This document shows, piece by piece, positions 6,498-13,698 of a stretch of 19,530 nucleotides of DNA (positions within the stretch are counted from its first letter, which is position 1; each line of letters begins with the position of its first letter). The position numbers and the translations under genes were made by a program. The notes beneath the pieces were generated by a model. That model did not search any database. It was given only the letters and a program-made list of their open reading frames with translations, and was not told where the DNA came from. The stretch lies in assembly GCA_934636655.1 (NCBI GenBank), contig CAKUAS010000030.1:1-19530 (forward strand). Reading direction: 5' to 3'. This DNA comes from an uncultured Oscillospiraceae bacterium (GTDB lineage: Bacteria; Bacillota; Clostridia; Oscillospirales; Oscillospiraceae).

Positions 6498-7982
6498 TTA
6501 CGCAGCTTGTTTTTTGTTTACGGCGCGATAGACAAGCTCCAGAATGCCGACGGCGGCGAAACCGACAACGGCGCCTATGCCGACGGCGAGCACCGTACGG
6601 ATGAGCGAGACCGTTATCGGAGCCACGGCGTGGCAGAAGGTGTTCGTGACCGAAACGGCTTCAAGGCATGCGCCCATACCGCCGAGCAGGCGCAGAGCGG
6701 GAAGCTTTCTGCGGCAGGCCCATACGAACACGATAATACAAGGCACGGCGGCAAACATCTCTTTTGTGCGCGGACGCACATAGAAGGTATACTCAAACCA
6801 GTTACGCACGGCCAGCACTTTATCCATGCCCGGCGCATGGCTGCTCACGTCGCCCGAGCGCAGAACCATTACGGCGCCCGCGACGCAGAGAATGACAGCA
6901 CACACAAGCACTGTGCGTATGAGCTTTCTGCGCGGCAACTTTTCGGATATCAGCTGAATGAGCAGGAGTATTCCGGCAAAGCCGAGCGGCGCGAGAAGCG
7001 CAAGCTTCACGCCCGTGAAGATGATGTTTCCGACCATGTACTCGCGCGTGGACATAAGCGCCGAAACGCTCAGACCGCCGACGATGCCCCACAGCGTTGT
7101 CGCGACGAGCGCGGCCAGTGCCGAGAGCGCAACGGGGCGTGAGCCGAGCTGCGGCGGCTCATTATCGGCAAAGCGCTTCATCCACACGGCAAAAACGCAG
7201 GGGAACAAAACCGCCGAGGCGAACATCATAAGCTTCTGAGTAAGGTATGCGTTCCACACAGTCAGCGCGGCAAGCACGACGATCGCAATGAGCGCGATGG
7301 GAGTTTCCCATGCCTTGCGGCGGATGATGCTGCTGAGCAGCCACGCACCCAGAAGAACCGGAGCTATGCCCGCGCCCAGCAGCAGAAATTTGCTTACCGG
7401 CGCGACGGACATGCAGGAAAAGCCCTCGCCGTAACTCAGGCCGCGCTGCTCAAGCCTCTCGGCAAGACCCGTAAGGCAGCTTTCGTAAATTGTGATATCG
7501 GAAACGACCTCGTTATTGTCGTCGTAAAACGGCGTGAGCACGATAAGGCGCAGGCCGCGATCCATCGCGGCGCGGAACATGAGGTCCTCGATCTCCTGCG
7601 GATCGTTGTCTATGACGCGCACGCCGTACTTATAATACATATACAGCGTTTTTGCCATGGGGCCGTCGTAGGTGTTAACATCAATGCCCTCGGGCAGAAC
7701 GAGACTGTCGCGCGCACGGTTTTCAACCAGCGGAAGCGCGGGAAGCTCGGTGTAGATATCGTCGACAAAGTATTTTACGCCGACCTTTTCGAGCCGCGAC
7801 TGCCATTCCGAGACCGGAAGGCCGCTTTTTTCGGCCAAAAGCTCAAGATCGTCGAGCTGCATCGCGGCGCACACATCATGCCCGCCCTCCTCGACGGAAA
7901 TGCGGCCGAACAGCAGTATCGCACTGCACACCACGGCGCAGCACAGCAGCAGCCACCATATAACGGAGCGATTTTTTATCAT
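6498..7982 (-). CDS. Polytopic membrane protein, DUF5693-like
   Basis: A 494-residue membrane protein with a signal-anchor at about 7-25, an extracytoplasmic domain (about 30-195) and roughly eight to ten membrane helices after residue 197. The soluble domain has LDDLELLAEKSGLPVSEW (43-60) and DRGLRLIVLTPFYDD (141-155), which resemble my recollection of the DUF5693 family of Firmicutes. That family is often found near cell-wall polysaccharide pyruvyltransferase genes, but none is here, and this copy seems shorter than others I recall. Its function is unknown. I chose ATG 7982 because AAGGAGGAG (7987-7995) precedes it by a few bases; the in-frame extension to 8048 runs through the -10 and -35 of a strong promoter. 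It is transcribed divergently from the PepSY gene. Confidence 0.75.
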   Translation of the reverse strand: MIKNRSVIWWLLLCCAVVCSAILLFGRISVEEGGHDVCAAMQLDDLELLAEKSGLPVSEWQSRLEKVGVKYFVDDIYTELPALPLVENRARDSLVLPEGIDVNTYDGPMAKTLYMYYKYGVRVIDNDPQEIEDLMFRAAMDRGLRLIVLTPFYDDNNEVVSDITIYESCLTGLAERLEQRGLSYGEGFSCMSVAPVSKFLLLGAGIAPVLLGAWLLSSIIRRKAWETPIALIAIVVLAALTVWNAYLTQKLMMFASAVLFPCVFAVWMKRFADNEPPQLGSRPVALSALAALVATTLWGIVGGLSVSALMSTREYMVGNIIFTGVKLALLAPLGFAGILLLIQLISEKLPRRKLIRTVLVCAVILCVAGAVMVLRSGDVSSHAPGMDKVLAVRNWFEYTFYVRPRTKEMFAAVPCIIVFVWACRRKLPALRLLGGMGACLEAVSVTNTFCHAVAPITVSLIRTVLAVGIGAVVGFAAVGILELVYRAVNKKQAA

Positions 7983-8019
7983 AATGCTCCTCCTTGATAC
8001 CGTTATAGTTACGTTGTTT

Positions 8020-8048
8020 ATTATAACGCCTGATCCGAAGGCGGTCAA
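8020..8048 (-). promoter_or_regulatory. Promoter of the DUF5693-like gene
   Basis: On the minus strand TTGACC (8043-8048) and TATAAT (8020-8025) are 17 bases apart; the spacer contains a GCCT/AGGC inverted repeat. Confidence 0.85.
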
Positions 8049-8072
8049 TCACTCAATACGACATATGTTTTA

Positions 8073-8102
8073 TTGACAAAAGGGGGCATCAATATATATA
8101 AT
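8073..8102 (+). promoter_or_regulatory. Promoter of the PepSY gene
   Basis: TTGACA (8073-8078) and TATAAT (8097-8102) are 18 bases apart. It is divergent from the neighbouring promoter, with the two -35 elements 24 bases apart. Confidence 0.8.
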
Positions 8103-8143
8103 AAATAAGATTGTACAGCTTTATCGCAAAGGAGGAGTGCTGC

Positions 8144-8578
8144 GTGGCCTCAGGCGGAAAACACCTCAAAAAACAAGCGGATAAAAAGCGCGGCAGCGGC
8201 GCTCACCTTTCGGAAAAGGACAGGAAAAGGGAAGCTCGCCGGCGCTCGGTGCGTGCAACGCGGCGCGGCAGGCTCAGACGCGGAGCGCCGCAGATGATAG
8301 TCATGCTGCTTTTGTGCATCGTCATGATATCGCCCCTGCGCAGCTGCATAATAAGCGATTCGGATTACGTCGGCTATGCCGCCGCGCGCGAGACCGCACT
8401 TTCGGATGCCGGGATAACGCAGGACAAGGCCAAGGACCTGTCGACCGAAATGATAAAGATAGGCGATACGGTGTGCTACAAGGTGCAGTTTACGGGCTCC
8501 GTTACCGACTACAGATATATAATCGATGCGAGGTCCGGCCTCATAATCGGCCAGAATTTTTACCGCACAGAGGGATAG
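8144..8578 (+). CDS. Membrane-anchored PepSY-domain protein
   Basis: A 144-residue protein with a very basic N-terminus (residues 1-50, over twenty Lys/Arg), one membrane helix (about 51-65) and an external domain. The external part ARETALSDAGITQDKA ... YKVQFTGSVTDYRYIIDARSGLII has the order of a PepSY domain, a family linked to protease inhibition and seen in M4 protease propeptides and small exported proteins. The start is GTG 8144, with AAAGGAGG ending 8 bases upstream; an earlier in-frame TTG at 8111 lies too near the transcription start. The positive-inside rule puts PepSY outside the membrane. No protease gene adjoins it, though an HtrA gene lies 7 kb away. The target is unknown. Confidence 0.85.
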   Translation: MASGGKHLKKQADKKRGSGAHLSEKDRKREARRRSVRATRRGRLRRGAPQMIVMLLLCIVMISPLRSCIISDSDYVGYAAARETALSDAGITQDKAKDLSTEMIKIGDTVCYKVQFTGSVTDYRYIIDARSGLIIGQNFYRTEG

Positions 8579-8595
8579 AAAACTTTGAAATACAG

Positions 8596-8625
8596 AAACA
8601 GGGCATATACACTATGTCCTGTTTT
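8596..8625 (+). terminator. Terminator of the PepSY gene
   Basis: AAACAGGGCATA pairs with TATGTCCTGTTT (12 bp, one G-T), loop of 5, then a short T-rich tail. Confidence 0.72.
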
Positions 8626-8735
8626 CATTTATACGACATAATTAAATATGTATAATAGCAAATAAACGGCCGCATGAAACACTCCATGTGCAACATAAAG
8701 CACAAAAAACATGCCAACAAAGGGACATATTGTGG

Positions 8736-8764
8736 TTGCAATTTGTGAAAAAATGTGCTATACT
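8736..8764 (+). promoter_or_regulatory. Promoter of the flavin oxidoreductase
   Basis: TTGCAA (8736-8741) and TATACT (8759-8764) are 17 bases apart, with TGC forming an extended -10. The implied leader of about 125 bases contains an imperfect hairpin near 8825-8852 (GACaCCGC against GCGGcGTC) of unknown role. Confidence 0.8.
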
Positions 8765-8896
8765 GTCCACACTATTGTGTAGAGGCACGTCAACCTGAGG
8801 CGTGATACTGTTTTGTAAACGTTCGACACCGCTGTTTTACCGGCGGCGTCTACCGTGATAAATTAGTCAATCATATTTAAAGGAAGGAAGAACCAT

Positions 8897-10960
8897 ATGA
8901 TGAACGAAAAGTACGCACCCCTATTCACTCCGTTCAAGATCGGCAATGTCGAGATAAAAAACCGCATTGTCCAGTGTTCCATGGGCGGTACCTCTCTGTT
9001 TGGCTGGCTTGAGCCCTGCCATTTCGACAAAGAGGCAGCTTATTTCCTGCTCCAGAGAGCACAGAAGGGCGTTGGCCTTGTTCTCCCCGGCATGCAGTGT
9101 GTCCGTGATACCATGGGCCGCCGCTGGCTGTACCAGAACAAGAGAATGTTCAAGCAGCTCAAAGAGTACATGGTAGAGTACCACAAGACCGGCTCCAAGC
9201 TGTTCATCCAGCTGGCAGGCGGCTTCGGCCGTTCCATGGCAGTTACCCCCTGGATGGTCGTCCTGAACAAGAATCCCATCCTCAACAAGATCGCTTCCCC
9301 CATCGTCGACGTTAGCTACAGCTGCGCTTCCGCATCTGCAACTCCTAACCGTTGGCAGGAGGATATGCTCTCCCGTCCTCTGACCGTCAAGGAAATCCAC
9401 GAGATGGTCGAGGCATTCGGTAAGACCGCAAAGATGCTGCGCGACGCAGGCGTCGACGGCGTTGAGATCCACGCTGTTCACGAAGGTTACCTGCTTGACC
9501 AGTTCACCATGGAGAACTGGAACTGGCGTGAAGACGAGTACGGCGGCTCCTTCGAGAACCGTTTCCGTTTCCCCGTCGAGATCGTACAGTGCATCAAGAG
9601 ATACGCCGGCGAAGACTTCCCCGTATCCCTGCGTTACTCCGTCAAGTCCTACACCAAGACCTGGGGTAAGGGCGCTGTTCCCGGCGAAGAGTTCGTAGAG
9701 TGGGGCCGTGACATGCCCGAGTCCGAGAAGGCTATCAAGTACCTCGGCGACGCTGGCTATGACTTCTTCAACTGCGATAACGGTACTTACGACGCTTGGT
9801 ACTGGGCACATCCGCCTCAGTACATGCCCGACAACTGCAACCTCGCAGACGTTGAGCACATAAAGAAGTTCACCGACAAGCCCGTAGCTTGCGCAGGCCG
9901 TATGGATCCTGTCAAGGCTGCTGAAGAGATCGCCGCCGGCCGTCTCGACGCTGTCGCAATCGCACGTCAGAACCTCGTTGACCCCGATTGGATCATCAAG
10001 ATCCAGGAAGGCCGCGAGGACGAGATCAAGCCCTGCATCCGCTGCCACAACGGCTGCTTCAACTTTGCTAAGTACAAGGGCACCGCAAACATTCAGGGTC
10101 TTGAGGACTCCCTGCACCTCGGCCGCTGCGCACTTACTCCTCCGACCATGCAGCACAATCGCTACAAGATCGTTCCCACCAAGAACCCCAAGAAGGTCGC
10201 TATCATCGGCGCCGGTATCGGCGGCGTAGAGGCAGGCCTGGTTCTGCTCCAGCGCGGCCACAAGCCCGTCGTCTTCGAGAAGACCGACCGCATCGGCGGC
10301 CTGTTCCTCACTGCTTCCGCAATGAGCTTCAAAGAGAACGACAAGGCTCTCATCACCTGGTATGAGAACGAAGTTAAGAAGGCCGGTCTCGACATTCGTT
10401 TCAACACCGAGATCAACGACCTGGGCATCCTCCGCGGCTATGACGAGATCATCGTTGCAACCGGCGCAGTTCCCAGAAAGATGCTGATCCCCGGCTTCGA
10501 GAAGTGCCTCACCTTCACTCAGCTCCTGCGTGAGAAGTACCCCGTAGGCGACAAAGTCGTATTCTTCGGCGGCGGCCAGTCCGCTTGCGAGGCTGCATAC
10601 GAGATGGTTCTCCAGGGCAAGCACCCCATCATCGTCGAGTACGCAAAGGACCTCGTTCCTGCACAGAACGTCTGCCTGTCCAACGCTTCCTTCCTGCGTG
10701 ATGTTCTCGAGTATCACAAGGTTCCCACTTACCTTGAGCATACTATCCGCGAGATCAAGGACAAGACCGTCGTTATCGCTTCCAAGGACGGCAAGAACGT
10801 ATTTGAGGTCGAGTACGACAACATCGTAAACGGCATCGGCTTCGTTCCTGCACCTGTCGGCGGCAAGGGCAAGAACATCCACCGCGTCGGCGACTGTGTC
10901 ACCATCGGCAACCTGCGTACCGCTATCTGGCGCGCATGGGACGTCTGCATGAAGATCTAG
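8897..10960 (+). CDS. BaiCD/BaiH-like old yellow enzyme with [4Fe-4S] and FAD/NAD domains
   Basis: A 687-residue three-cofactor reductase of the 2,4-dienoyl-CoA reductase/2-enoate reductase group. An FMN TIM barrel fills about residues 6-375, with GVDGVEIHAVHEGYLLDQF (185-203) and DEYGGSFENR (213-222). A [4Fe-4S] cluster site is C380, C383, C387 and C411. A flavin-binding GAGIGGVEAG (438-447) and a second dinucleotide motif GGGQSACEAA (558-567) follow. The HEGYLLDQF form, rather than HGAHGYL, recalls bile-acid enzymes BaiCD/BaiH and related gut reductases of unsaturated substrates. The substrate here cannot be read from sequence; bile acids, bilirubin, enoates or plant phenolics are all possible. 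A dense AGGAAGGAAG precedes the ATG. Codon use is strikingly restricted (GTC, CTC, AAG, AAC), implying very high expression. It is monocistronic. Confidence 0.93.
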   Translation: MMNEKYAPLFTPFKIGNVEIKNRIVQCSMGGTSLFGWLEPCHFDKEAAYFLLQRAQKGVGLVLPGMQCVRDTMGRRWLYQNKRMFKQLKEYMVEYHKTGSKLFIQLAGGFGRSMAVTPWMVVLNKNPILNKIASPIVDVSYSCASASATPNRWQEDMLSRPLTVKEIHEMVEAFGKTAKMLRDAGVDGVEIHAVHEGYLLDQFTMENWNWREDEYGGSFENRFRFPVEIVQCIKRYAGEDFPVSLRYSVKSYTKTWGKGAVPGEEFVEWGRDMPESEKAIKYLGDAGYDFFNCDNGTYDAWYWAHPPQYMPDNCNLADVEHIKKFTDKPVACAGRMDPVKAAEEIAAGRLDAVAIARQNLVDPDWIIKIQEGREDEIKPCIRCHNGCFNFAKYKGTANIQGLEDSLHLGRCALTPPTMQHNRYKIVPTKNPKKVAIIGAGIGGVEAGLVLLQRGHKPVVFEKTDRIGGLFLTASAMSFKENDKALITWYENEVKKAGLDIRFNTEINDLGILRGYDEIIVATGAVPRKMLIPGFEKCLTFTQLLREKYPVGDKVVFFGGGQSACEAAYEMVLQGKHPIIVEYAKDLVPAQNVCLSNASFLRDVLEYHKVPTYLEHTIREIKDKTVVIASKDGKNVFEVEYDNIVNGIGFVPAPVGGKGKNIHRVGDCVTIGNLRTAIWRAWDVCMKI

Positions 10961-10987
10961 TCTCCAGACCCCGGTAAATACAATTTC

Positions 10988-11023
10988 AAAAAGCAGGTAC
11001 GGATTTATCCGTACCTGCTTTTT
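10988..11023 (+). terminator. Terminator of the flavin oxidoreductase
   Basis: A perfect 16-bp stem (10988-11003 with 11008-11023) with a TTTA loop and a long T-run. Repeat A begins at 11031, immediately after. Confidence 0.95.
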
Positions 11024-11030
11024 TCTTTTT

Positions 11031-11297
11031 AGAGGCGCATGAGCGCATCTACGGATACGTATATTGCGTCAGCCCGGTATCCGAAACAATGGTGGAAACA
11101 TGGTTTGCCTCGCCATACGGTACTGCGCCGCATCATGTAGGGAACGGGCTTGCCCATTCCGCCTACTGAACATTGGTCGGAAATTAAAACAATATCGTAA
11201 GGGCGACCATTGGTCGCCTGCTTGCCGCGGCCTTGTTAGTACCTTCCGGTCGGGGCACCGCAAAAGGTGTATCGATGCAATTTTAATGCGCCATTAA
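11031..11297. repeat. Repeat A: element with ~50-bp inverted arms
   Basis: The left arm (11031-11081) starts AGAGGCGCATGAGCG and includes TATTGCGTCAGCCCGGTATC. The right arm (about 11247-11297) is a decayed inverted copy whose reverse complement reads ATGGCGCATTAAAATTGCAT and then TTTTGCGGTGCCCCG. The interior holds two local hairpins, GGAACGGGCTTGCCCATTCC (11140-11160) and GGGCGACCATTGGTCGCC (11201-11218). The first is shared almost exactly with repeat C. The right end overlaps the stop codon of the recombinase gene. There is no coding capacity. Confidence 0.8.
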
Positions 11298-11905
11298 AAA
11301 GTTTCGCGCTCTTCGCGGATATCGCGCAGGCGGCGGAAGAATGTCGATTCGCTCAGGGTATCGCACTGATTTAGGAGCTCGGGGAGGGTGATATTTTTAC
11401 GTTCCCACGCGGTGACGAGCTGCTCAAAGTTATCCGGTACGGGAGCTTCGGGCCTGCCAAAGTGCACTCCGCGCGCCTTTGCCGCGGCGATGCCCTCAGC
11501 CTGCCGCCGTCTTATGCTGTCACGTTCGGACTGTGCGACGAAGGACAGGATTTGCAGCACGAGGTCTGCGATAAACGTTCCCATGAGGTCTTTGCCTTGC
11601 CGCGTATCGAGAAGCGGCATATCGATGACGACAATGTCGATGCCGATCTCCTTGGTCAGAAATCGCCATTGATCCTGTATCTCCTCGTAATTTCGCCCTA
11701 AACGGTCGATGCTGAGAACGTACAGCAGATCGCCCTCACGCAGGCGCAGCACGAGTTCGGCGTACTGCGGTCGCAGAAAGTCTTTACCCGACTGCTTGTC
11801 CACGAAAATATTCCTCTCCGGAACATTTCTGGCGCGCAGAGCCAGCAGCTGCCTGTATTCGTTCTGGTCTGTGCTCGATACGCGCGCATATCCGTAAGTT
11901 TGCAT
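11294..11905 (-). CDS. Serine recombinase (resolvase/invertase family)
   Basis: A 203-residue site-specific recombinase. The catalytic domain has YARVSSTDQ with nucleophile Ser10, DKQSGKDFLRPQ (36-47), IDRLGRNYEEI (66-76) and the long E-helix QSERDSIRRRQAEGIAAAKA. The C-terminus (about 170-195, ITLPELLNQC...ESTFFRRL) is a helix-turn-helix for binding the crossover site. The length is typical of small resolvases or Hin/Pin invertases. I chose ATG 11905 because GGGTGAT at 11910-11916 lies 4 bases upstream; a GTG at 11914 would add three residues. It is the last gene of a minus-strand cassette after amidase and holin, 51 bases downstream of the holin. No invertible segment or res site was identified, and no terminator is evident, since its end runs into repeat A. 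Confidence 0.92.
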   Translation of the reverse strand: MQTYGYARVSSTDQNEYRQLLALRARNVPERNIFVDKQSGKDFLRPQYAELVLRLREGDLLYVLSIDRLGRNYEEIQDQWRFLTKEIGIDIVVIDMPLLDTRQGKDLMGTFIADLVLQILSFVAQSERDSIRRRQAEGIAAAKARGVHFGRPEAPVPDNFEQLVTAWERKNITLPELLNQCDTLSESTFFRRLRDIREERETF

Positions 11906-11956
11906 TTGTATCACCCAAATATAAGAATAGCAGGTGCGGTGGCCGCACCTGCTGTT

Positions 11957-12433
11957 TCAGCCTTCATTATCGCCGCTGGCGGTTTTATCGTCAATGGCTT
12001 TCTTGCTGCGCTCGATGAGTTTTTTCAGAAAGCCCGGAACGGGAGCACCCATCGCAGCGGCGTTTTCGACGATGCTGCCAAGCTCCGTGAAAAAGTACCA
12101 CGCCGTGACGATGGGGGTTATCAGACAGCTACGGCCGATAACGGGCAGCTCGAAGCCGAAGTTGTCGCCCACGAGCTTGAGTACCATGTCGCACATCGCC
12201 GCGACCAGTACGCCTACAATGCTGCCGAGCTTGTGCCACAGGCCGCGCCGCGCGGCTGCACTGCTCCACGTCTTGTTGTACAGAGCCGCGAATGTGCCGG
12301 TCAGGTAGTCCAGCGCCATCGCGGCGAGCCAGATGACCACCATCCATCCGACCCAGCCGAACAGCGCCGTGCCGAAGGCGAAAAGCGCTGCCGCCGCGGC
12401 CTTTATCTCGGCGGCTTTATCCGGTGTGTCCAT
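11957..12433 (-). CDS. Phage-type holin
   Basis: A 158-residue membrane protein of the toxin-secretion/phage-lysis holin family. Four hydrophobic segments are visible: about 15-38 (ALFAFGTALFGWVGWMVVIW), 38-52 (LAAMALDYLTG), 65-92 (KLGSIVGVLVAAMCDMVL) and 108-125 (TPIVTAWYFFTELGSI). The motif ALDYLTGTFAALYNK, followed by GLWHKLGSIVGVL, is characteristic of this group. Holins permeabilise the membrane so the endolysin reaches the wall. ATG 12433 has GGGGAGG 9 bases upstream; the longer start at 12454 lies inside the amidase gene. It begins 4 bases after the amidase stop, so the two are surely co-transcribed. Confidence 0.9.
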   Translation of the reverse strand: MDTPDKAAEIKAAAAALFAFGTALFGWVGWMVVIWLAAMALDYLTGTFAALYNKTWSSAAARRGLWHKLGSIVGVLVAAMCDMVLKLVGDNFGFELPVIGRSCLITPIVTAWYFFTELGSIVENAAAMGAPVPGFLKKLIERSKKAIDDKTASGDNEG

Positions 12434-12437
12434 CCTC

Positions 12438-13157
12438 TTACGCCTCCCCTTCAAAGTAGCGGCGCATGATCTCCATGGTTCGCAGCATATCCTCGGACAG
12501 GTCTATTACGCCGCCGCTTTTTCCGAGCAGCGCGCCCGCGTCAACATAGCGCTGTGCCATCTCACGGTAACCGGACGGAACATCGTCTATGGTTTTCCAT
12601 CTTTCCATTTCGCTTTCGCTTCCTTTCTCAATATACTTTCTGCCGACAGCACGGCACATGCCGCGGCATATCGCCTCGCCGATCTCGTCCGTGTTTTCGA
12701 TTATCCAGCGTGCAAGTTCGGGCGAATCGTGGAACTCGCATTCGCAGTAGATGCAGGTTCCGGAGGTGTTTCGTATCTCGTAAAACTGCTTTTCGCGTAT
12801 GCCGTAGACCGAGCGATAGGGCGTTATGGCGTCTATCTCGTCGTAGACCGGCTGGGCGTACTTCATGCGCCCATCGCTTTTTGAGGACACGAACACGACG
12901 CAGCCCCGGCCCCCGCCGGCGTTGGTGTGGATGCATAGATGAATGTCCGCGCCCCAGGCATTTGACTCACGTACACGGTCGTACATGGCGTTTTCGCCGT
13001 CGGCGTAGTTAGTTTTTACCTCAAAGCCGCAGCGCTCGAGCGCCGACTTGCAAGCGGCAGCTATCCTGCGGCACTGGACCGCTTCGTTCGTCCCGCCGCA
13101 GGCGTAGACGTTGCCAATTTGGTTGGACGGTGAGAGATATATTTTCAATTCGACCAT
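12438..13157 (-). CDS. N-acetylmuramoyl-L-alanine amidase (endolysin-type)
   Basis: A 239-residue Amidase_3-type cell-wall hydrolase that cuts the amide bond between MurNAc and the stem peptide. The domain covers about 4-175: KIYLSPSNQ (5-13), TNEAVQCRRIA (23-33, possible ligand Glu25), DIHLCIHTNAGG (71-82, zinc His77 likely) and ECEFHDSPE (139-147, catalytic Glu). The canonical first-strand GH zinc ligand is not visible; SPSNQ occupies that place. Residues 182-239 (WKTIDDVPSGY...) form a short C-terminal domain common in phage lysins. There is no signal peptide, consistent with holin-dependent release. ATG 13157 is only a base or two after AAAGGA; a TTG at 13148 has better spacing and would give MKIYLSP, so the start is uncertain by three residues. 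Confidence 0.9.
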   Translation of the reverse strand: MVELKIYLSPSNQIGNVYACGGTNEAVQCRRIAAACKSALERCGFEVKTNYADGENAMYDRVRESNAWGADIHLCIHTNAGGGRGCVVFVSSKSDGRMKYAQPVYDEIDAITPYRSVYGIREKQFYEIRNTSGTCIYCECEFHDSPELARWIIENTDEIGEAICRGMCRAVGRKYIEKGSESEMERWKTIDDVPSGYREMAQRYVDAGALLGKSGGVIDLSEDMLRTMEIMRRYFEGEA

Positions 13158-13173
13158 TCCTTTCGGGCAATTT

Positions 13174-13203
13174 ATTTTATGCGGTCATTCTATTGAATGA
13201 CAA
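13174..13203 (-). promoter_or_regulatory. Promoter/operator of the lysis cassette
   Basis: On the minus strand TTGTCA (13198-13203) and TAAAAT (13174-13179) are 18 bases apart. A perfect inverted repeat, GTCATTC (13184-13190) against GAATGAC (13195-13201), covers the -35 and spacer and could bind a repressor. Confidence 0.55.
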
Positions 13204-13301
13204 CCCTCTCACCCATAGTCGGTTTTCGGCCGGAACTTGTATGTTTTTGTGCAAGTAAAAATTTGTGAGCGACGCTTATTTACAATTTATTCACGATTAT
13301 A

Positions 13302-13330
13302 TTGACATTTTTACTAAAATGGCGTATTAT
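13302..13330 (+). promoter_or_regulatory. Consensus promoter of the permease transcript
   Basis: TTGACA (13302-13307), exactly 17 bases, TATTAT (13325-13330). The predicted start near 13337 gives a leader of about 360 bases before the permease ATG. Confidence 0.85.
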
Positions 13331-13357
13331 TTGTGTACTGCTTTAAATGCAAAAAGT

Positions 13358-13634
13358 ACCTTCGATTGACAAGAGCACATACGGTTTTGGCAGGCTCAAA
13401 TGAATCCACGCTGCGTTAAAGCCCTTGCGTATACACAAAGTATGCGCTTCGGGCTTTGCCTTGCCTGAACACATTTGAGCTCTGTCAAAACTGCAAAGCA
13501 CCTGTCAGCAGGCAATTTTACTGCGATGGTCGGCATTTTCGATACCGGGCTGACGCAATAAATGTATCGGTAGGTGCCTCAAAGCGCCTCTGAAAAAACG
13601 CTGTCAGGCGTGTGTGTCCTTGTCAATCGAAGGT
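13358..13634 (+). other. Large structured leader of the permease gene
   Basis: The 277-base region is closed by a perfect 16-bp inverted repeat, ACCTTCGATTGACAAG (13358-13373) against 13619-13634. Inside is a long stem-loop: 13381-13402 pairs with 13472-13494 (about 20 bp with one bulge), topped by AAAGCCC/GGGCTTT (13418-13424, 13451-13457) and GCGTATAC/GTATGCGC (13427-13434, 13440-13447). A second structure formed by repeat arms lies at about 13495-13591. It lies within the transcript predicted from the 13302 promoter. It could be a cis-regulatory RNA, or a palindromic mobile element that landed in the leader. I do not recognise a known riboswitch class, and no terminator precedes the gene. 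Confidence 0.65.
13541..13591 (-). repeat. Repeat B: conserved arm in reverse orientation
   Basis: The reverse complement starts AGAGGCGCTTTGAGGCACC and contains TTATTGCGTCAGCCCGGTATC, matching the arms of repeats A and C. A weak opposite arm (GCACCT..., about 13497-13535) lies directly upstream, so B may be a short two-arm version with almost no interior. In its own orientation the arm is preceded by six T (complement of 13593-13598). Confidence 0.75.
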
Positions 13635-13674
13635 AAGTCGGCGGGCGATTGGAGACCGCATTCCGCCGGCTTAA
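13635..13674 (+). promoter_or_regulatory. Hairpin directly upstream of the permease ribosome binding site
   Basis: AAGTCGGCGG pairs with CCGCCGGCTT (10 bp, one wobble) around an 18-base loop containing GGAGACCGC. It starts at the last base of the closing stem and ends 11 bases before AGGAG (13686-13690), so it could affect translation initiation. It has no T-run and is not a terminator. Confidence 0.55.
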
Positions 13675-13698
13675 AAAGTAATTACAGGAGAGAAAGTA

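Noticed and set aside
8921..10882. A 653-codon open frame antisense to the flavin oxidoreductase
   Set aside because: It is the mirror of an extremely codon-biased gene; its low-complexity Leu/Val/Asp/Ala composition matches no domain.
13635..13674. T-box-like motif (TTGGAGACCGCA) in the permease leader
   Set aside because: T-box bulges read TGGNACCGCG with fixed spacing; here two extra bases interrupt it, and there is no specifier stem, AGAGA/GNUG element or terminator that I can place.
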